Shown piece after piece: positions 28,144-37,407 of a DNA stretch of 42,746 nucleotides. A program made the translations under genes and the position numbers. The stretch is taken from contig JAGYOK010000015.1 in the NCBI GenBank assembly GCA_018399685.1, positions 1 to 42,746 of the forward strand, given 5' to 3'. Each line of letters opens with the position of its first letter. The first letter of the stretch is position 1. This DNA comes from Alphaproteobacteria bacterium (GTDB lineage Bacteria; Pseudomonadota; Alphaproteobacteria; Micavibrionales; Micavibrionaceae). The notes below the pieces were generated by a model. It saw only the letters and a program-made list of their open reading frames with translations. It did not search any database and was not told the origin of the DNA.

Positions 28144-28698
28144 CTAAACCGTCATAATATCCTTTTCTTTTTCACTTAGCATATCATCAATTTTTTTTGT
28201 AGCATCATCGGTAAGACTTTGGACTTCGTCAGATAAACGCTTTGATTCATCTTCGGAAATTTCACTGTCTTTTTGCATTCTCTTGATATCATCCATCCCG
28301 TCTTTACGAACACCTCGCACCGAAATTCGTGCACTTTCAGCGTATTTTCCTGCAATTTTAGTCAGTTCCTTACGTCGCTCTTCATTCAGGTCGGGAACGG
28401 GAATGCGAATGTTATTCCCATCAGGCATAGGGTTTAGACCCAACCCCGCATCACGAATGGCTTTCTCAACAGACTTAACAGCAGAAGCATCCCACACCTG
28501 CACGTTGAGCATACGAGACTCGGGAACGCTTATAGTGCCGATTTGATTTAAGGGCATCCTTGCGCCATACAAATCAACGACAACAGGATCAAGCAAGTTG
28601 GCAGAAGCGCGACCCGTCCTAAGTCCGGAGAATTCTTTTTGCAGTGATTCGATTGCGCCATCCATCCGGCGCTTAATGTCTTCTTTTTTATATACCAT
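28144..28698 (-). CDS. frr: Ribosome recycling factor
   Basis: Splits post-termination ribosomes with EF-G. The open frame extends back to 28851, across the end of pyrH, but the family N-terminus ([32 protein letters not shown]) begins at ATG 28698, which has a good GAGGTAAT ribosome site. The product is then 184 residues, the usual length. The RTGRAS motif, [38 protein letters not shown] and the RVRRD-like [12 protein letters not shown] segment are present, and the two-domain L shape is expected. It follows pyrH by 49 bases. Confidence 0.97.
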   Translation of the reverse strand: MVYKKEDIKRRMDGAIESLQKEFSGLRTGRASANLLDPVVVDLYGARMPLNQIGTISVPESRMLNVQVWDASAVKSVEKAIRDAGLGLNPMPDGNNIRIPVPDLNEERRKELTKIAGKYAESARISVRGVRKDGMDDIKRMQKDSEISEDESKRLSDEVQSLTDDATKKIDDMLSEKEKDIMTV

Positions 28699-28747
28699 GG
28701 TTATTACCTCGTTTTTGCAAATCTGATTTTTTATATTTACGTATTTT

Positions 28748-29503
28748 TTAACTACACGCAACAACTGTGTATTTCCCTTGCCCCTGTACAACTTTTGCAA
28801 AGTTTCCAGTTTCTCTGACAGAGAAAATAACAATCGGAATATTATTCTCACGTGCCAGCGAAATCGCAGTAGCGTCCATGACCCTTAGATTTTTGGTTAA
28901 AACATCCAGATAAGAAATACGTTCATAGTGCTCTGCATCAGGAACTTCATTTGGATCGGCAGAGTATACACCGTCAACTTTTGTTCCTTTCATAATAACA
29001 TCACAATCCATTTCCGAAGCTCTGAGGGCGGCACCTGTATCCGTTGTAAAGTATGGATTTCCGGTTCCTGCAGCAAAAATAACTACACGGCCTTTTTCCA
29101 TGTGGCGCATTGCGCGGCGTCGGATATATGGCTCACATATCGCGTCCATTCGAATAGCAGATTGTACGCGCGTTTTTACTTCCATATTTTCAAGAGCATT
29201 TTGCAGAGCCAGAGCGTTAATAACGATGCCGAGCATTCCCATATAATCAGCCGTTGTTCTATCCATCCCGTCGGATGCTCCAGAAACACCTCGGAAAATG
29301 TTTCCTGCTCCTACGACGACACAGACCTCAATACCCAGATCGACCACTTCTTTAATATCGTTTGCAACGCGTTTGACAGTATCCGAATCCAGTCCGAATT
29401 CTTTATCTCCCATTAAAACCTCACCAGACATTTTCAGCATTACGCGCTTGTATGGATAAGGTTTTGCCTCCTTTGAGGGGGTGTTATTTTCTGCCATTCC
29501 CAT
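28748..29503 (-). CDS. pyrH: UMP kinase
   Basis: Phosphorylates UMP to UDP; bacterial hexameric amino-acid-kinase-fold enzyme. The 251-residue protein has a short charged lead (about 18 residues), then [68 protein letters not shown] and NIPIVIFSV. The start at 29503 has a GGAG site six bases upstream; a second ATG two codons later is less likely. UDP and UTP made from its product feed CTP synthase, also in this window. Confidence 0.97.
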   Translation of the reverse strand: MGMAENNTPSKEAKPYPYKRVMLKMSGEVLMGDKEFGLDSDTVKRVANDIKEVVDLGIEVCVVVGAGNIFRGVSGASDGMDRTTADYMGMLGIVINALALQNALENMEVKTRVQSAIRMDAICEPYIRRRAMRHMEKGRVVIFAAGTGNPYFTTDTGAALRASEMDCDVIMKGTKVDGVYSADPNEVPDAEHYERISYLDVLTKNLRVMDATAISLARENNIPIVIFSVRETGNFAKVVQGQGKYTVVACS

Positions 29504-29582
29504 TTGCTCCGGTTTCGTTAAAAATTATGTATGTACATTACTGTCAAATAATCCAAGAATATCTGGTCATGAAATATAAAGA

Positions 29583-29609
29583 CAGCCGCATGTTTTTGCA
29601 ATGCGGCTG
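29583..29609 (-). terminator. Stem-loop between tsf and pyrH
   Basis: CAGCCGCAT (29583-29591) and ATGCGGCTG (29601-29609) form a perfect nine-base-pair GC-rich stem with a nine-base loop. Read on the minus strand, just after the tsf stop, it is followed by TCTTTATATTT, a broken T tract. A partial rho-independent terminator that lowers expression downstream of rpsB-tsf is plausible. The stem is certain; the efficiency is not known. Confidence 0.65.
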
Positions 29610-29635
29610 AAAAACTTTATATCTTTTATAAAGAA

Positions 29636-30538
29636 TTAGACGTTAGCAACAGCCGCCACTTCAGCAGCAAAATCTTCTTCTTTTTTCTCAATGCCCTCGC
29701 CAAGCTGAACACGCTCAAACACTGTAACTTTAATATCGCCAGCATCTTTAACGGCTTGCTCAACTGTTTTATCAGTGTCCATAATAAAGGCTTGGTCAAG
29801 CAGGCAAATCTCTTCATAGAATTTGCGGATACGGCCATCTACCATTTTTTCTGCAATTTCTGCGGGCTTACCGGAGGCAATAGCTTGTTCTTTCAAAACA
29901 GCGCGTTCGCGGTTTAAAACATCTTCAGAAACGGAAGTTTTATCCAGAAATTGTGGGTTGGCAGCAGCAACATGCATAGCAACTTGCTTACCGATATCCT
30001 GAAGCTTGCTCTCATCTTCATTTGATTCAAGAGCAACAAGAACACCTATTTTACCAAGACCATCGCCCAGAGCACTGTGTATATAGCCAACAACGGCGCC
30101 TTGTTCAACGCTAATACTGCTCATACGGCGAAGAGCCATGTTCTCGCCAATCGTAGCAATCAGGTCGGTAAGAGTTTGTTCGACTGTTTTGCCATCCATG
30201 TCAGCGGCTTTAAGTTCATCCAGATTATTAACATCAAGCGCTAAGTTAGCGGCTTTCTTAACAAAACTCTGGAATGACTCGTTGCGCGCAACAAAGTCTG
30301 TCTCTGCATTAACTTCAAGTACTGTGCCTTTTGTGCCTTCTGTTACGATAGCAACAAGTCCTTCAGCCGCTGTACGACCTGACTTTTTAGCTGCTTTTGC
30401 CAGTCCCTGTGTGCGAAGCCAGTCTACTGCTTTTTCCATATCGCCATCATTTTGGACAAGAGCTTTTTTCGCGTCCATCATACCTACGCCAGTGCTTTCG
30501 CGCAGTTCTTTAACCATTGATGCTGTAATATCAGCCAT
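29636..30538 (-). CDS. tsf: Elongation factor Ts
   Basis: Guanine-nucleotide exchange factor for EF-Tu. The 300-residue protein has the N-terminal UBA-like domain (residues 1-55: VKELRESTGVGMMDAKKAL), the TDFVARNE motif that contacts EF-Tu, the core with MHVAAANPQFL, and the C-terminal module ICLLDQAFIMDTDKTVEQ. Length and order after rpsB are standard. The stem-loop at 29583-29609 follows it. Confidence 0.98.
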   Translation of the reverse strand: MADITASMVKELRESTGVGMMDAKKALVQNDGDMEKAVDWLRTQGLAKAAKKSGRTAAEGLVAIVTEGTKGTVLEVNAETDFVARNESFQSFVKKAANLALDVNNLDELKAADMDGKTVEQTLTDLIATIGENMALRRMSSISVEQGAVVGYIHSALGDGLGKIGVLVALESNEDESKLQDIGKQVAMHVAAANPQFLDKTSVSEDVLNRERAVLKEQAIASGKPAEIAEKMVDGRIRKFYEEICLLDQAFIMDTDKTVEQAVKDAGDIKVTVFERVQLGEGIEKKEEDFAAEVAAVANV

Positions 30539-30596
30539 ATTTCAAATCCTCTTAATTTTTTAATATATTAACTAAAAAGTGATTAAGGCAGGGCTA

Positions 30597-31484
30597 TTAT
30601 TTAGCCGCTGCTTTTTTCTCGTCTTTAGCTGTGTCTTTTTCTTCAGGCTTTTTCGTATCTTTTACTTCAGACTCTTTATCGTCTTTAGTTTCCGATTTAT
30701 CTGCCTTTTCTTCTTTGGCAGCTTCTTTTTCCTTGCTTTTAGGAAGTTTTACATCAACTTCTTCAGCCGCACCTACGTCCTTCTTGCTTCGGCCAAGTTC
30801 GGCCTGCAAGCCGTCAACAACCGCGCCGACGACAAGTTCACAATAAAGGTCGATTGCCCGCAAAGCGTCATCATTTCCCGGGATTGGGTAATCAACACCA
30901 TCAAGGTTAGAATTGCTGTCAACGATCGCAAATACAGGGATACCAAGCTTGTTAGCTTCTTTAATAGCAATATCTTCTTTGTTTGTATCAATCACAAACA
31001 TAGCATCTGGCTGACCGCCCATATCTTTGATACCACCGATGGAAGATTCAAGCTTGCTCCGCTCGCGATTCATCATCAAAAGCTCTTTTTTGGTATAGCC
31101 TTCTTGTGAACCGGATAGGATTTTCTCAAGCTCGCGAAAACGGCTGATTGAAGCAGTAATAGTGTTCCAGTTTGTAAGCATCCCACCAAGCCAGCGCTGG
31201 TTAACATAGTACTGGCCACAACGTTTCGCGCTTTCGGCGATTGTTTCCTGAGCTTGTCTTTTTGTACCAACAAACAATATACGTCCGCCTTTTGATACAA
31301 TATTACGGATTTCTGCTAAAGATTTTTGTAATAAGGGCTGTGTTTGTTGAAGGTCAAGAATATGAACACCGTTACGCACGCCAAAAATAAACGGGCGCAT
31401 TTTAGGGTTCCAGCGACGAGTGTGGTGACCAAAGTGAACGCCAGCTTCCAAAAGTTGACGCATTGTGAATTCAGGTATTGCCAT
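30597..31484 (-). CDS. rpsB: 30S ribosomal protein S2
   Basis: Small-subunit ribosomal protein. The 295-residue protein has [42 protein letters not shown], and the [12 protein letters not shown] and [23 protein letters not shown] blocks that bind 16S rRNA, complete by about residue 230. Residues 235-295 form a Lys/Glu/Asp-rich tail ending AAAK, absent from E. coli S2 (241 residues). Similar charged tails occur in alphaproteobacterial S2. AAAGGAGATAT gives a very strong ribosome site before the ATG. It heads the tsf-pyrH-frr run. Confidence 0.98.
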   Translation of the reverse strand: MAIPEFTMRQLLEAGVHFGHHTRRWNPKMRPFIFGVRNGVHILDLQQTQPLLQKSLAEIRNIVSKGGRILFVGTKRQAQETIAESAKRCGQYYVNQRWLGGMLTNWNTITASISRFRELEKILSGSQEGYTKKELLMMNRERSKLESSIGGIKDMGGQPDAMFVIDTNKEDIAIKEANKLGIPVFAIVDSNSNLDGVDYPIPGNDDALRAIDLYCELVVGAVVDGLQAELGRSKKDVGAAEEVDVKLPKSKEKEAAKEEKADKSETKDDKESEVKDTKKPEEKDTAKDEKKAAAK

Positions 31485-31500
31485 GATTATATCTCCTTTA

Positions 31501-31547
31501 CCGGTTATACCTCTACGGAACCTTGAGTAATCAGGTGATTACACCGG
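31501..31547 (-). promoter_or_regulatory. Candidate structured leader of rpsB mRNA
   Basis: In the minus-strand leader CCGGT (31543-31547) can pair with ACCGG (31501-31505). Immediately inside it GTAATC (31537-31542) pairs with GATTAC (31527-31532) around a four-base ACCT loop. The 3' side of the outer helix ends only two bases from AAAGGAG, the rpsB ribosome site. This compact fold resembles an autoregulatory ribosomal-protein leader in layout. I cannot assign it to a known family, and regulation by S2 is an inference. Confidence 0.4.
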
Positions 31548-31646
31548 ATGGAGCTTGATTTCCTTTAAGTGAAATAAAGTCCCAAATTCCGTATGTGAAT
31601 TTAAAACGTCAGGTCTTTTATCTTGAAAGCTCTAGAAATGCAAGGG

Positions 31647-34600
31647 TTATTTCTCATAAATATTCAATACACCGTCTTGCATTCGCAGAATATTACGGGC
31701 TTGAGAACCAAGTGACCATCTTCCGGGCAGATTGATTACAGCGGCGCGCGTATGATCTGTATGTGCCAGGATTTTAATTCTGGAGTGGCCACGCCCCTCA
31801 ACATCTAAAAATTCCTTAAGCTTCTCAGCGCTATCCAGATCATTAATATGAACTTCAATCTCGTTAATTTTTTTATCCAGTGCACCTTCCAATGGTTGCA
31901 CTTTTTTTGATGTAAAGCGTAACTGGTCATCGCTAACTTCGGCTTCAACAGCAAGAAGGAGCGGTGTCCCCGCCTCCAGATGCTCGCGCGCATTTTGCAA
32001 AGTTTCAGAAAAGATTGTGACTTCATAAATACCCGTAGGATCAGAAAGCTGCAAAAAGGCGTACTTACTTCCTTTTAAAGACATCTTTTCCTGTTTTTTC
32101 AAAAGTATGCCAGCCATATTATATATGGCCATTCTTTTTCTTTGAATATCTTGCTCTACAAAAGAAAAAGAATGAATATTCATCCGCTCGAACTGCTCTA
32201 ATCTTGTGTCCAGAGGGTGCGCGGAAAGATAAAACCCGACCGCAGCAAATTCATTAGAAAGCTGCTCCAGCGGAGTCCACTTCGGAGCCTCCGGCAGATC
32301 AGGCATTCCAAGCCCGCCTGCTGCACTATCATCTTCGCCAAACAGACTAACCTGTCCCGAAGCCCGCTCATCAGCTAGTGCATGGGCATAACGTAAAACA
32401 AGATCGGCTCCTTTATGAAGTCTGGCGCGGTTCTTATACAAAGAGTCAAATACGCCTGCACAAGTCATGCGCTCGAACTGGCGGCGGTTCATGGTCTTTG
32501 GATCAAGGCGTTTTGCAAAATCCTGCAAATTTTTGTACTTACCGTTGCTTTGCCTTTCCTCAACAAGCTTTGCCATAGCCTCACCGCCAACGCCTTTGAG
32601 TGCCCCTAAAGCGTAGCAAACGCTCCCGTCTTTCACTCTGAAATCAGAGTTTGAGCGATTAATATCCGGCGGGATGAGCTTGATGCCAGCTTTGTCCATA
32701 TCCTGTTTAAAAATACTGAGCTTATCTGTATTACCCAGATCAAGGGTCATGGAAGCCGCCATAAATTCTACGGGGTAATTGGCTTTCAGCCATGCCGTCC
32801 AGTAAGCTATAAGAGCATAAGCTGCAGCGTGAGATTTGTTAAAACCGTAACCGGCAAACTTGGCAATTTGATCGAAAATCTCGGAAGATTTTTCCTCTGG
32901 CACGTTGTGATGCTCTTTTGCGCCATCGACAAAAAGCCTGCGTTGCTTGATCATTTCGGCATGGATTTTTTTTCCCATAGCGCGGCGGAGCAAATCCGCT
33001 CCACCAAGCGTATATCCGGCGAGCTTCTGAGCGGCCTGCATGACCTGCTCCTGATAGATCATAATCCCGTAGGTTTCTTCTAAAAAAGGTTGGAGTACGG
33101 GGTGCATATAATCGGGTTTTTCGCGTTCTTCTTTTACACTAATATATTTAGGAATGTTGTCCATCGGCCCCGGTCGATAAAGCGAGACAAGCGCGATTAC
33201 GTCTTCAAAGCGGTTTGGCTTTACCTTTTTAAGCATGTCACGCATACCAGCACTTTCAAGCTGGAATACTCCGACAGTATCGCCGCGCGCCATAAGCTCG
33301 TAGGCTTTAGGATCATTAATGGGAATGTCCAGAGCCTCAATCTTTTTGCCGGTTTGCTCTTCAATAATTTTAAGAGCTTTATGCACGACCGTCATGGTTT
33401 TAAGGCCAAGAAAGTCGAATTTAACTAAGCCTGCTTGCTCGACAAATTTCATGTTGTATTGGGTTACTGGCATATCGGAGCGTGGATCACGATAAAGCGG
33501 AATAAGTTCATCAAGAGGCCTATCTCCAATCACCACACCGGCGGCATGTGTAGAGGCATGGCGGTATAGGCCTTCAAGCTGTAAAGCAATTTTTATCAGC
33601 TTTTTCTGTGTTTCATCTTTATCTCGTTCAGCGCGTAAATCCGCATCCGCATCCAGAGCCTCTTGCAAGGTCATGGGGTTAGCCGGATTATTTGGAATAA
33701 GTTTGGCTATACGGTCAACTTGTCCATAAGGCATTTGCAGAACGCGGCCAACATCCCGAACAACTGCGCGTGCTTGCAATTTACCAAAAGTAATAATCTG
33801 CGCTACACGATCATAACCATAACGTTCTTGGACGTAGCGTATTACTTCATCGCGCCTGTCCTGACAAAAGTCCACGTCAAAGTCTGGCATGGAAATACGG
33901 TCTGGATTCAAAAAGCGCTCAAACAGTAGACCCAGCTTCAATGGGTCAAGGTCAGTAATTTTCAGTGCCCATGCGACTACAGAGCCAGCTCCCGATCCGC
34001 GTCCTGGGCCAACGGGGATATCATGTTCCTTCGACCATTTAATAAAGTCGGAAACGATAAGAAAGTAACCCGGAAAACCCATCTGATTGATAATTTCAAG
34101 CTCAAATTCCATTCGATCCTGATAAGGTTTAGCTGCCGCCTTTTTTTCTTCTTCACTCATATTTTCAGTAAGGACAAACTTTTTTAACCGCCACTCAAGA
34201 CCTTCTCTGGCTTGCTTTGCCAGTTCCTCTTTTTCAGGAAGCTTACTTTCCGTTTCGAACGGCGGTAAAAGCGGGGCTATGGGTTTTAGCAAGTATGAAC
34301 AGCGCTGCGCTATAACGACTGTATTATGAATAGCTTCGGGCAAGTCCTTAAAAAGCTCTATCATTTCATGAGCAGATTTAAAGTAATGCTCCGGCGTGAC
34401 TTTGCGCCTGTCATCTTCTGTAACGTAGCGACCTTCGGCAATACAAAGCAAAGCGTCATGGGCTTCGTAGGCTGTGAGGTCTTTGAAATAGCAATCATTT
34501 GTAGCCACTAAAGGAACATCATACTGATATGCAAGATCAATAAGTTTATCTTCAGCATTATCTTCTTCGGGTGAGCCGTGGCGTTGCAGTTCTATATAAA

Positions 34601-35087
34601 ATCTGTCGCCAAAGGTTTCTTTTAACCACTCCACCTCTTTCTGTGCCCTTGGCCATTGACTATGTAAAATATTGGCCGCTATTATTCCCTTGGCTCCACC
34701 ACTCAGGCAGATAATTCCATCCGAATATTCTCGTAATATTCCGCGTGAAACATAGACCTGATTGCTTAAATTACCGTCTTCTAGCTTGTTGTTATAAGCA
34801 GAGCTTATAACCTTGCACAGGTTTTTGTATCCCTGTTCATTTTGGACAAGCAAGGTAAGCTGATGCCCCTCTTCATCAACTGTAATTTGACACCCTAATA
34901 TTGGTTGTATTCCATTTGCAGAAGCCTCTTTGGCAAACTCCATTGCACCGAACATATTGTTTGTGTCTGTAATTGCTACGGCTGGCATTTGCTCATGCTT
35001 GCACAATTTCACAAGGTCTTTGACCTTGATCGCCCCCTCCGCCAGAGAATAGGCGGAATGTACATGCAAATGGATAAACTGACTCAT
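31647..35087 (-). CDS. dnaE: DNA polymerase III alpha subunit
   Basis: Replicative polymerase catalytic subunit. The 1146-residue protein starts with a PHP domain (FIHLHVHSAYSLAEGA, ITDTNNMFG). The C-family polymerase domain carries GPGRGSGAGSVVAWAL, the catalytic Asp pair in PDFDVDFCQDRRDEV, and YGFNKSHAAAYALIAYWTAWLK in the fingers. Tandem HhH, OB-fold and C-terminal tau-binding regions follow. The PHP motif and length identify DnaE1 rather than the error-prone ImuC/DnaE2. It is encoded directly downstream of lolC-lolD, as in other alphaproteobacteria. Confidence 0.98.
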   Translation of the reverse strand: MSQFIHLHVHSAYSLAEGAIKVKDLVKLCKHEQMPAVAITDTNNMFGAMEFAKEASANGIQPILGCQITVDEEGHQLTLLVQNEQGYKNLCKVISSAYNNKLEDGNLSNQVYVSRGILREYSDGIICLSGGAKGIIAANILHSQWPRAQKEVEWLKETFGDRFYIELQRHGSPEEDNAEDKLIDLAYQYDVPLVATNDCYFKDLTAYEAHDALLCIAEGRYVTEDDRRKVTPEHYFKSAHEMIELFKDLPEAIHNTVVIAQRCSYLLKPIAPLLPPFETESKLPEKEELAKQAREGLEWRLKKFVLTENMSEEEKKAAAKPYQDRMEFELEIINQMGFPGYFLIVSDFIKWSKEHDIPVGPGRGSGAGSVVAWALKITDLDPLKLGLLFERFLNPDRISMPDFDVDFCQDRRDEVIRYVQERYGYDRVAQIITFGKLQARAVVRDVGRVLQMPYGQVDRIAKLIPNNPANPMTLQEALDADADLRAERDKDETQKKLIKIALQLEGLYRHASTHAAGVVIGDRPLDELIPLYRDPRSDMPVTQYNMKFVEQAGLVKFDFLGLKTMTVVHKALKIIEEQTGKKIEALDIPINDPKAYELMARGDTVGVFQLESAGMRDMLKKVKPNRFEDVIALVSLYRPGPMDNIPKYISVKEEREKPDYMHPVLQPFLEETYGIMIYQEQVMQAAQKLAGYTLGGADLLRRAMGKKIHAEMIKQRRLFVDGAKEHHNVPEEKSSEIFDQIAKFAGYGFNKSHAAAYALIAYWTAWLKANYPVEFMAASMTLDLGNTDKLSIFKQDMDKAGIKLIPPDINRSNSDFRVKDGSVCYALGALKGVGGEAMAKLVEERQSNGKYKNLQDFAKRLDPKTMNRRQFERMTCAGVFDSLYKNRARLHKGADLVLRYAHALADERASGQVSLFGEDDSAAGGLGMPDLPEAPKWTPLEQLSNEFAAVGFYLSAHPLDTRLEQFERMNIHSFSFVEQDIQRKRMAIYNMAGILLKKQEKMSLKGSKYAFLQLSDPTGIYEVTIFSETLQNAREHLEAGTPLLLAVEAEVSDDQLRFTSKKVQPLEGALDKKINEIEVHINDLDSAEKLKEFLDVEGRGHSRIKILAHTDHTRAAVINLPGRWSLGSQARNILRMQDGVLNIYEK

Positions 35088-35137
35088 GTGCAGAACATAG
35101 CAGTTTTATAAGGATATTATAAAGGGAAAATAAAAAA

Positions 35138-36055
35138 TTAGTAAGGGAGGATGTGCCCGGATTTGACCTCCAAAATGCGATCCATCTCATGAGCAAGGTC
35201 AAGGTTATGAGTAGCAATTAATGCCCCTATCCCGCGCTTCCGCACAACATTCATAAGGAGTGCAAAAACCTCTTCTGAGGTTTCAGGATCAAGATTCCCC
35301 GTAGGCTCGTCAGCAAATAACAAATATGGATCGTTAATTAACGCCCGGCCAATAGCGACGCGCTGCTGTTCTCCACCGGAAAGAGTGCCCGGACGGTGAT
35401 GCAGCCTGCTCGACAGTCCAAGCTGAGACAGTAATTCCGCAGCCTTGCTGTGCGCCTGACTAACGGGAACCCCTGCAATAATGCACGGAAGAGCAACGTT
35501 CTCCAAAGCTGTAAATTCTGGCAAAAGGTGATGGAACTGATAGACAAAACCAATATGCTGGGAGCGCAGACGCGTACGTATTCGATCCGAAAGTTTGGAA
35601 ACATCCTGCTCTCCCATAATGATTTGCCCATGTGTGGGGGAGTCCAAAAGCCCAAGGATATGCAATAAGGTAGATTTTCCGGAGCCGCTCGGCCCCACCA
35701 AAGCACAAATTTCTCCAGAATAAAGCCGCAAGTCTACATTATTAAGGATATTAAGCTCTTTTCGCCCTTGCTTGTAAGTCTTTGTAAGTCCTCTTACCAT
35801 AAGCAATAGCAGGCCTTCATCAACTATCGCTTCGGGATGCCGCCCCGAATCCGCAAAAATATCGTCTTCTTCATCATCCAGGCCATCATCAAAATCGAGC
35901 GTGTTATCAAAAAATTCATGCGGCGCTTCAAAAGCTTCATCAGGATCAGGGAGAAACTCTTGCTCATTTGGCGCTGGAATATAGTAATCCTCCTTCAGCA
36001 CATCAGGGTCGCCAAAGCTATGTCTTTCAAAGATTTCTACCAAACGTGTGTCCAT
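35138..36055 (-). CDS. lolD: Lipoprotein-releasing system ATPase LolD with acidic N-terminal extension
   Basis: ATPase of the inner-membrane LolCDE-type complex that releases outer-membrane lipoproteins to LolA. I use the first ATG (36055; a TTG at 36073 is in frame), giving 305 residues. Residues 86-305 are a normal LolD: VRGLTKTYKQG, Walker A GPSGSGKST, QHIGFVYQFHHLLPEFTALEN, signature LSGGEQQRVAIGRAL, Walker B LLFADEPTGNLDP and switch ATHNLDLAHEMD. Residues 1-85 are an extra, strongly acidic, Asp/Glu/Phe/Pro-rich stretch with no known fold. An ATG at 35800 would give a nearly normal LolD but lacks a clear ribosome site. It follows lolC by 68 bases. Confidence 0.93.
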   Translation of the reverse strand: MDTRLVEIFERHSFGDPDVLKEDYYIPAPNEQEFLPDPDEAFEAPHEFFDNTLDFDDGLDDEEDDIFADSGRHPEAIVDEGLLLLMVRGLTKTYKQGRKELNILNNVDLRLYSGEICALVGPSGSGKSTLLHILGLLDSPTHGQIIMGEQDVSKLSDRIRTRLRSQHIGFVYQFHHLLPEFTALENVALPCIIAGVPVSQAHSKAAELLSQLGLSSRLHHRPGTLSGGEQQRVAIGRALINDPYLLFADEPTGNLDPETSEEVFALLMNVVRKRGIGALIATHNLDLAHEMDRILEVKSGHILPY

Positions 36056-36123
36056 GTTCTTATTCAATACCAATATTTGCTTTGGTTATATTACTCATAC
36101 ACTATAAAGTTTTAATAATACTC

Positions 36124-37365
36124 TTATCCGTAGCGCAAAGCTTCCACAGGGTCGAGGCGAGAGGCTCGCCATGCAGGATAAATTGTTGCAATAATAGACA
36201 ACGAAAAAGCCATAATTATAACGCCCGTAACTTCATTCCAATCAATCTGTGCCGGGATTTCAGATAAAAAGCGTATTTCAGCATCCCAAAGAGAAGCTCC
36301 TGTAATGTTTTCAAGAACGATACGTATCGTTTCAATATTTAAAGCAAACGAAATACCAAGTACAGCGCCAAAAATAGTCCCAATAAATCCAATGCTAGCG
36401 CCCGTAAGCATAAATATCCGCATCATATTTCCACGCGTCGCCCCCATTGTTCGCATAATAGCAATATCTGCGCCTTTATCTTTTACCAGCATAATCATTG
36501 AAGAAATTATATTAAAGGCAGCAACAAGGATAATCATGCTTAAAATAAGAAACATCACATTGCGCTCTACTTCCAAAGCGTTGAAAAAGCTCTTGTTCAT
36601 GTCCCGCCAGTCATAAACAGACGCCCGTCCATTTAGCTCCAACTCGATTGTTTTGCGGATTTCAGGCAATTTCTCGGGATTGCTTAAAAACACCTCAATA
36701 GCACTTACACTATTCTTGAGCTGAAAGAATTTTTGAGCCGCAGGTAAAGGCATGAATACAAAGCCGCTGTTATACTCATACATTTCAACATCAAAAATCA
36801 GGCCAACCTCGAAGGTGCGTTGCGTAGGAACTGTGCCAAACGGCGTGGTTTTAAGCACAGGAGATGTCAGGGTTACGCTGTCGCCAACCTCAAGATTGAA
36901 TTTTTCTGCCAGAACCGAGCCAACTGCAATCTTGAATTCCCGGAAATTCTCAATCTCACCTGCTGTGATACCGTTATAAAGCGTATCACGCATGGCAAAA
37001 TCCATTTGCGAGATACCGCGAACCATAACGCCCGTAGCTGCCGTGCTGTAGGAAAGCAGAGTTTGCCCTTCAATAACAGGTGTAACACTGGAAACACCAT
37101 CAACGGTTTTGATGCTCTCGACTATCCCAGAGTAATCATAAAGCGCTCCGGCCTGAGAATAGATATTCATATGACCGCTAAGGCCAAGGATTCGATCAAA
37201 AAGCTCTTGCCTGAAACCGTTCATAACGCTCATTACAATAATTAGCGTAGCCACGCCAAGCATTATCCCAGCAAAGGAAAATCCGGCAATAACCGAGACA
37301 AATCCCTCCGCTTTTTTAGAGCGTAAGTATCTACATGCAACGCTGCGTTCAAATGTATTTAGCAT
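36124..37365 (-). CDS. lolC: Lipoprotein-releasing system permease LolC/LolE
   Basis: Membrane subunit of the lipoprotein exporter. The 413-residue protein has an N-terminal cytoplasmic segment (FERSVACRYLRSKKAEGFVSVIAGFSF), a first membrane helix about residues 22-48 (GIMLGVATLIIVMSVMNGFRQELFDRILG, the family signature) and a MacB-like periplasmic domain to about residue 265. Three FtsX-type helices lie at the C-terminus, with DIAIMRTMGATRGNMMRIF as the conserved LolD coupling loop, ending YPAWRASRLDPVEALRYG. Alphaproteobacteria typically encode one such permease that acts as a homodimer. Confidence 0.96.
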   Translation of the reverse strand: MLNTFERSVACRYLRSKKAEGFVSVIAGFSFAGIMLGVATLIIVMSVMNGFRQELFDRILGLSGHMNIYSQAGALYDYSGIVESIKTVDGVSSVTPVIEGQTLLSYSTAATGVMVRGISQMDFAMRDTLYNGITAGEIENFREFKIAVGSVLAEKFNLEVGDSVTLTSPVLKTTPFGTVPTQRTFEVGLIFDVEMYEYNSGFVFMPLPAAQKFFQLKNSVSAIEVFLSNPEKLPEIRKTIELELNGRASVYDWRDMNKSFFNALEVERNVMFLILSMIILVAAFNIISSMIMLVKDKGADIAIMRTMGATRGNMMRIFMLTGASIGFIGTIFGAVLGISFALNIETIRIVLENITGASLWDAEIRFLSEIPAQIDWNEVTGVIIMAFSLSIIATIYPAWRASRLDPVEALRYG

Positions 37366-37407
37366 CTATTCTTTGCTGTATCCCGGTGATCCAAGGTGGT
37401 AAATAAG

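Noticed and set aside
28699-28851. N-terminally extended frr (235 residues)
   Set aside because: The added residues overlap the end of pyrH, do not belong to the family, and a strong ribosome site precedes ATG 28698.
28928-29416. 162-codon open frame antisense to pyrH
   Set aside because: Cys/His/Ser-rich nonsense translation opposite a clear UMP kinase.
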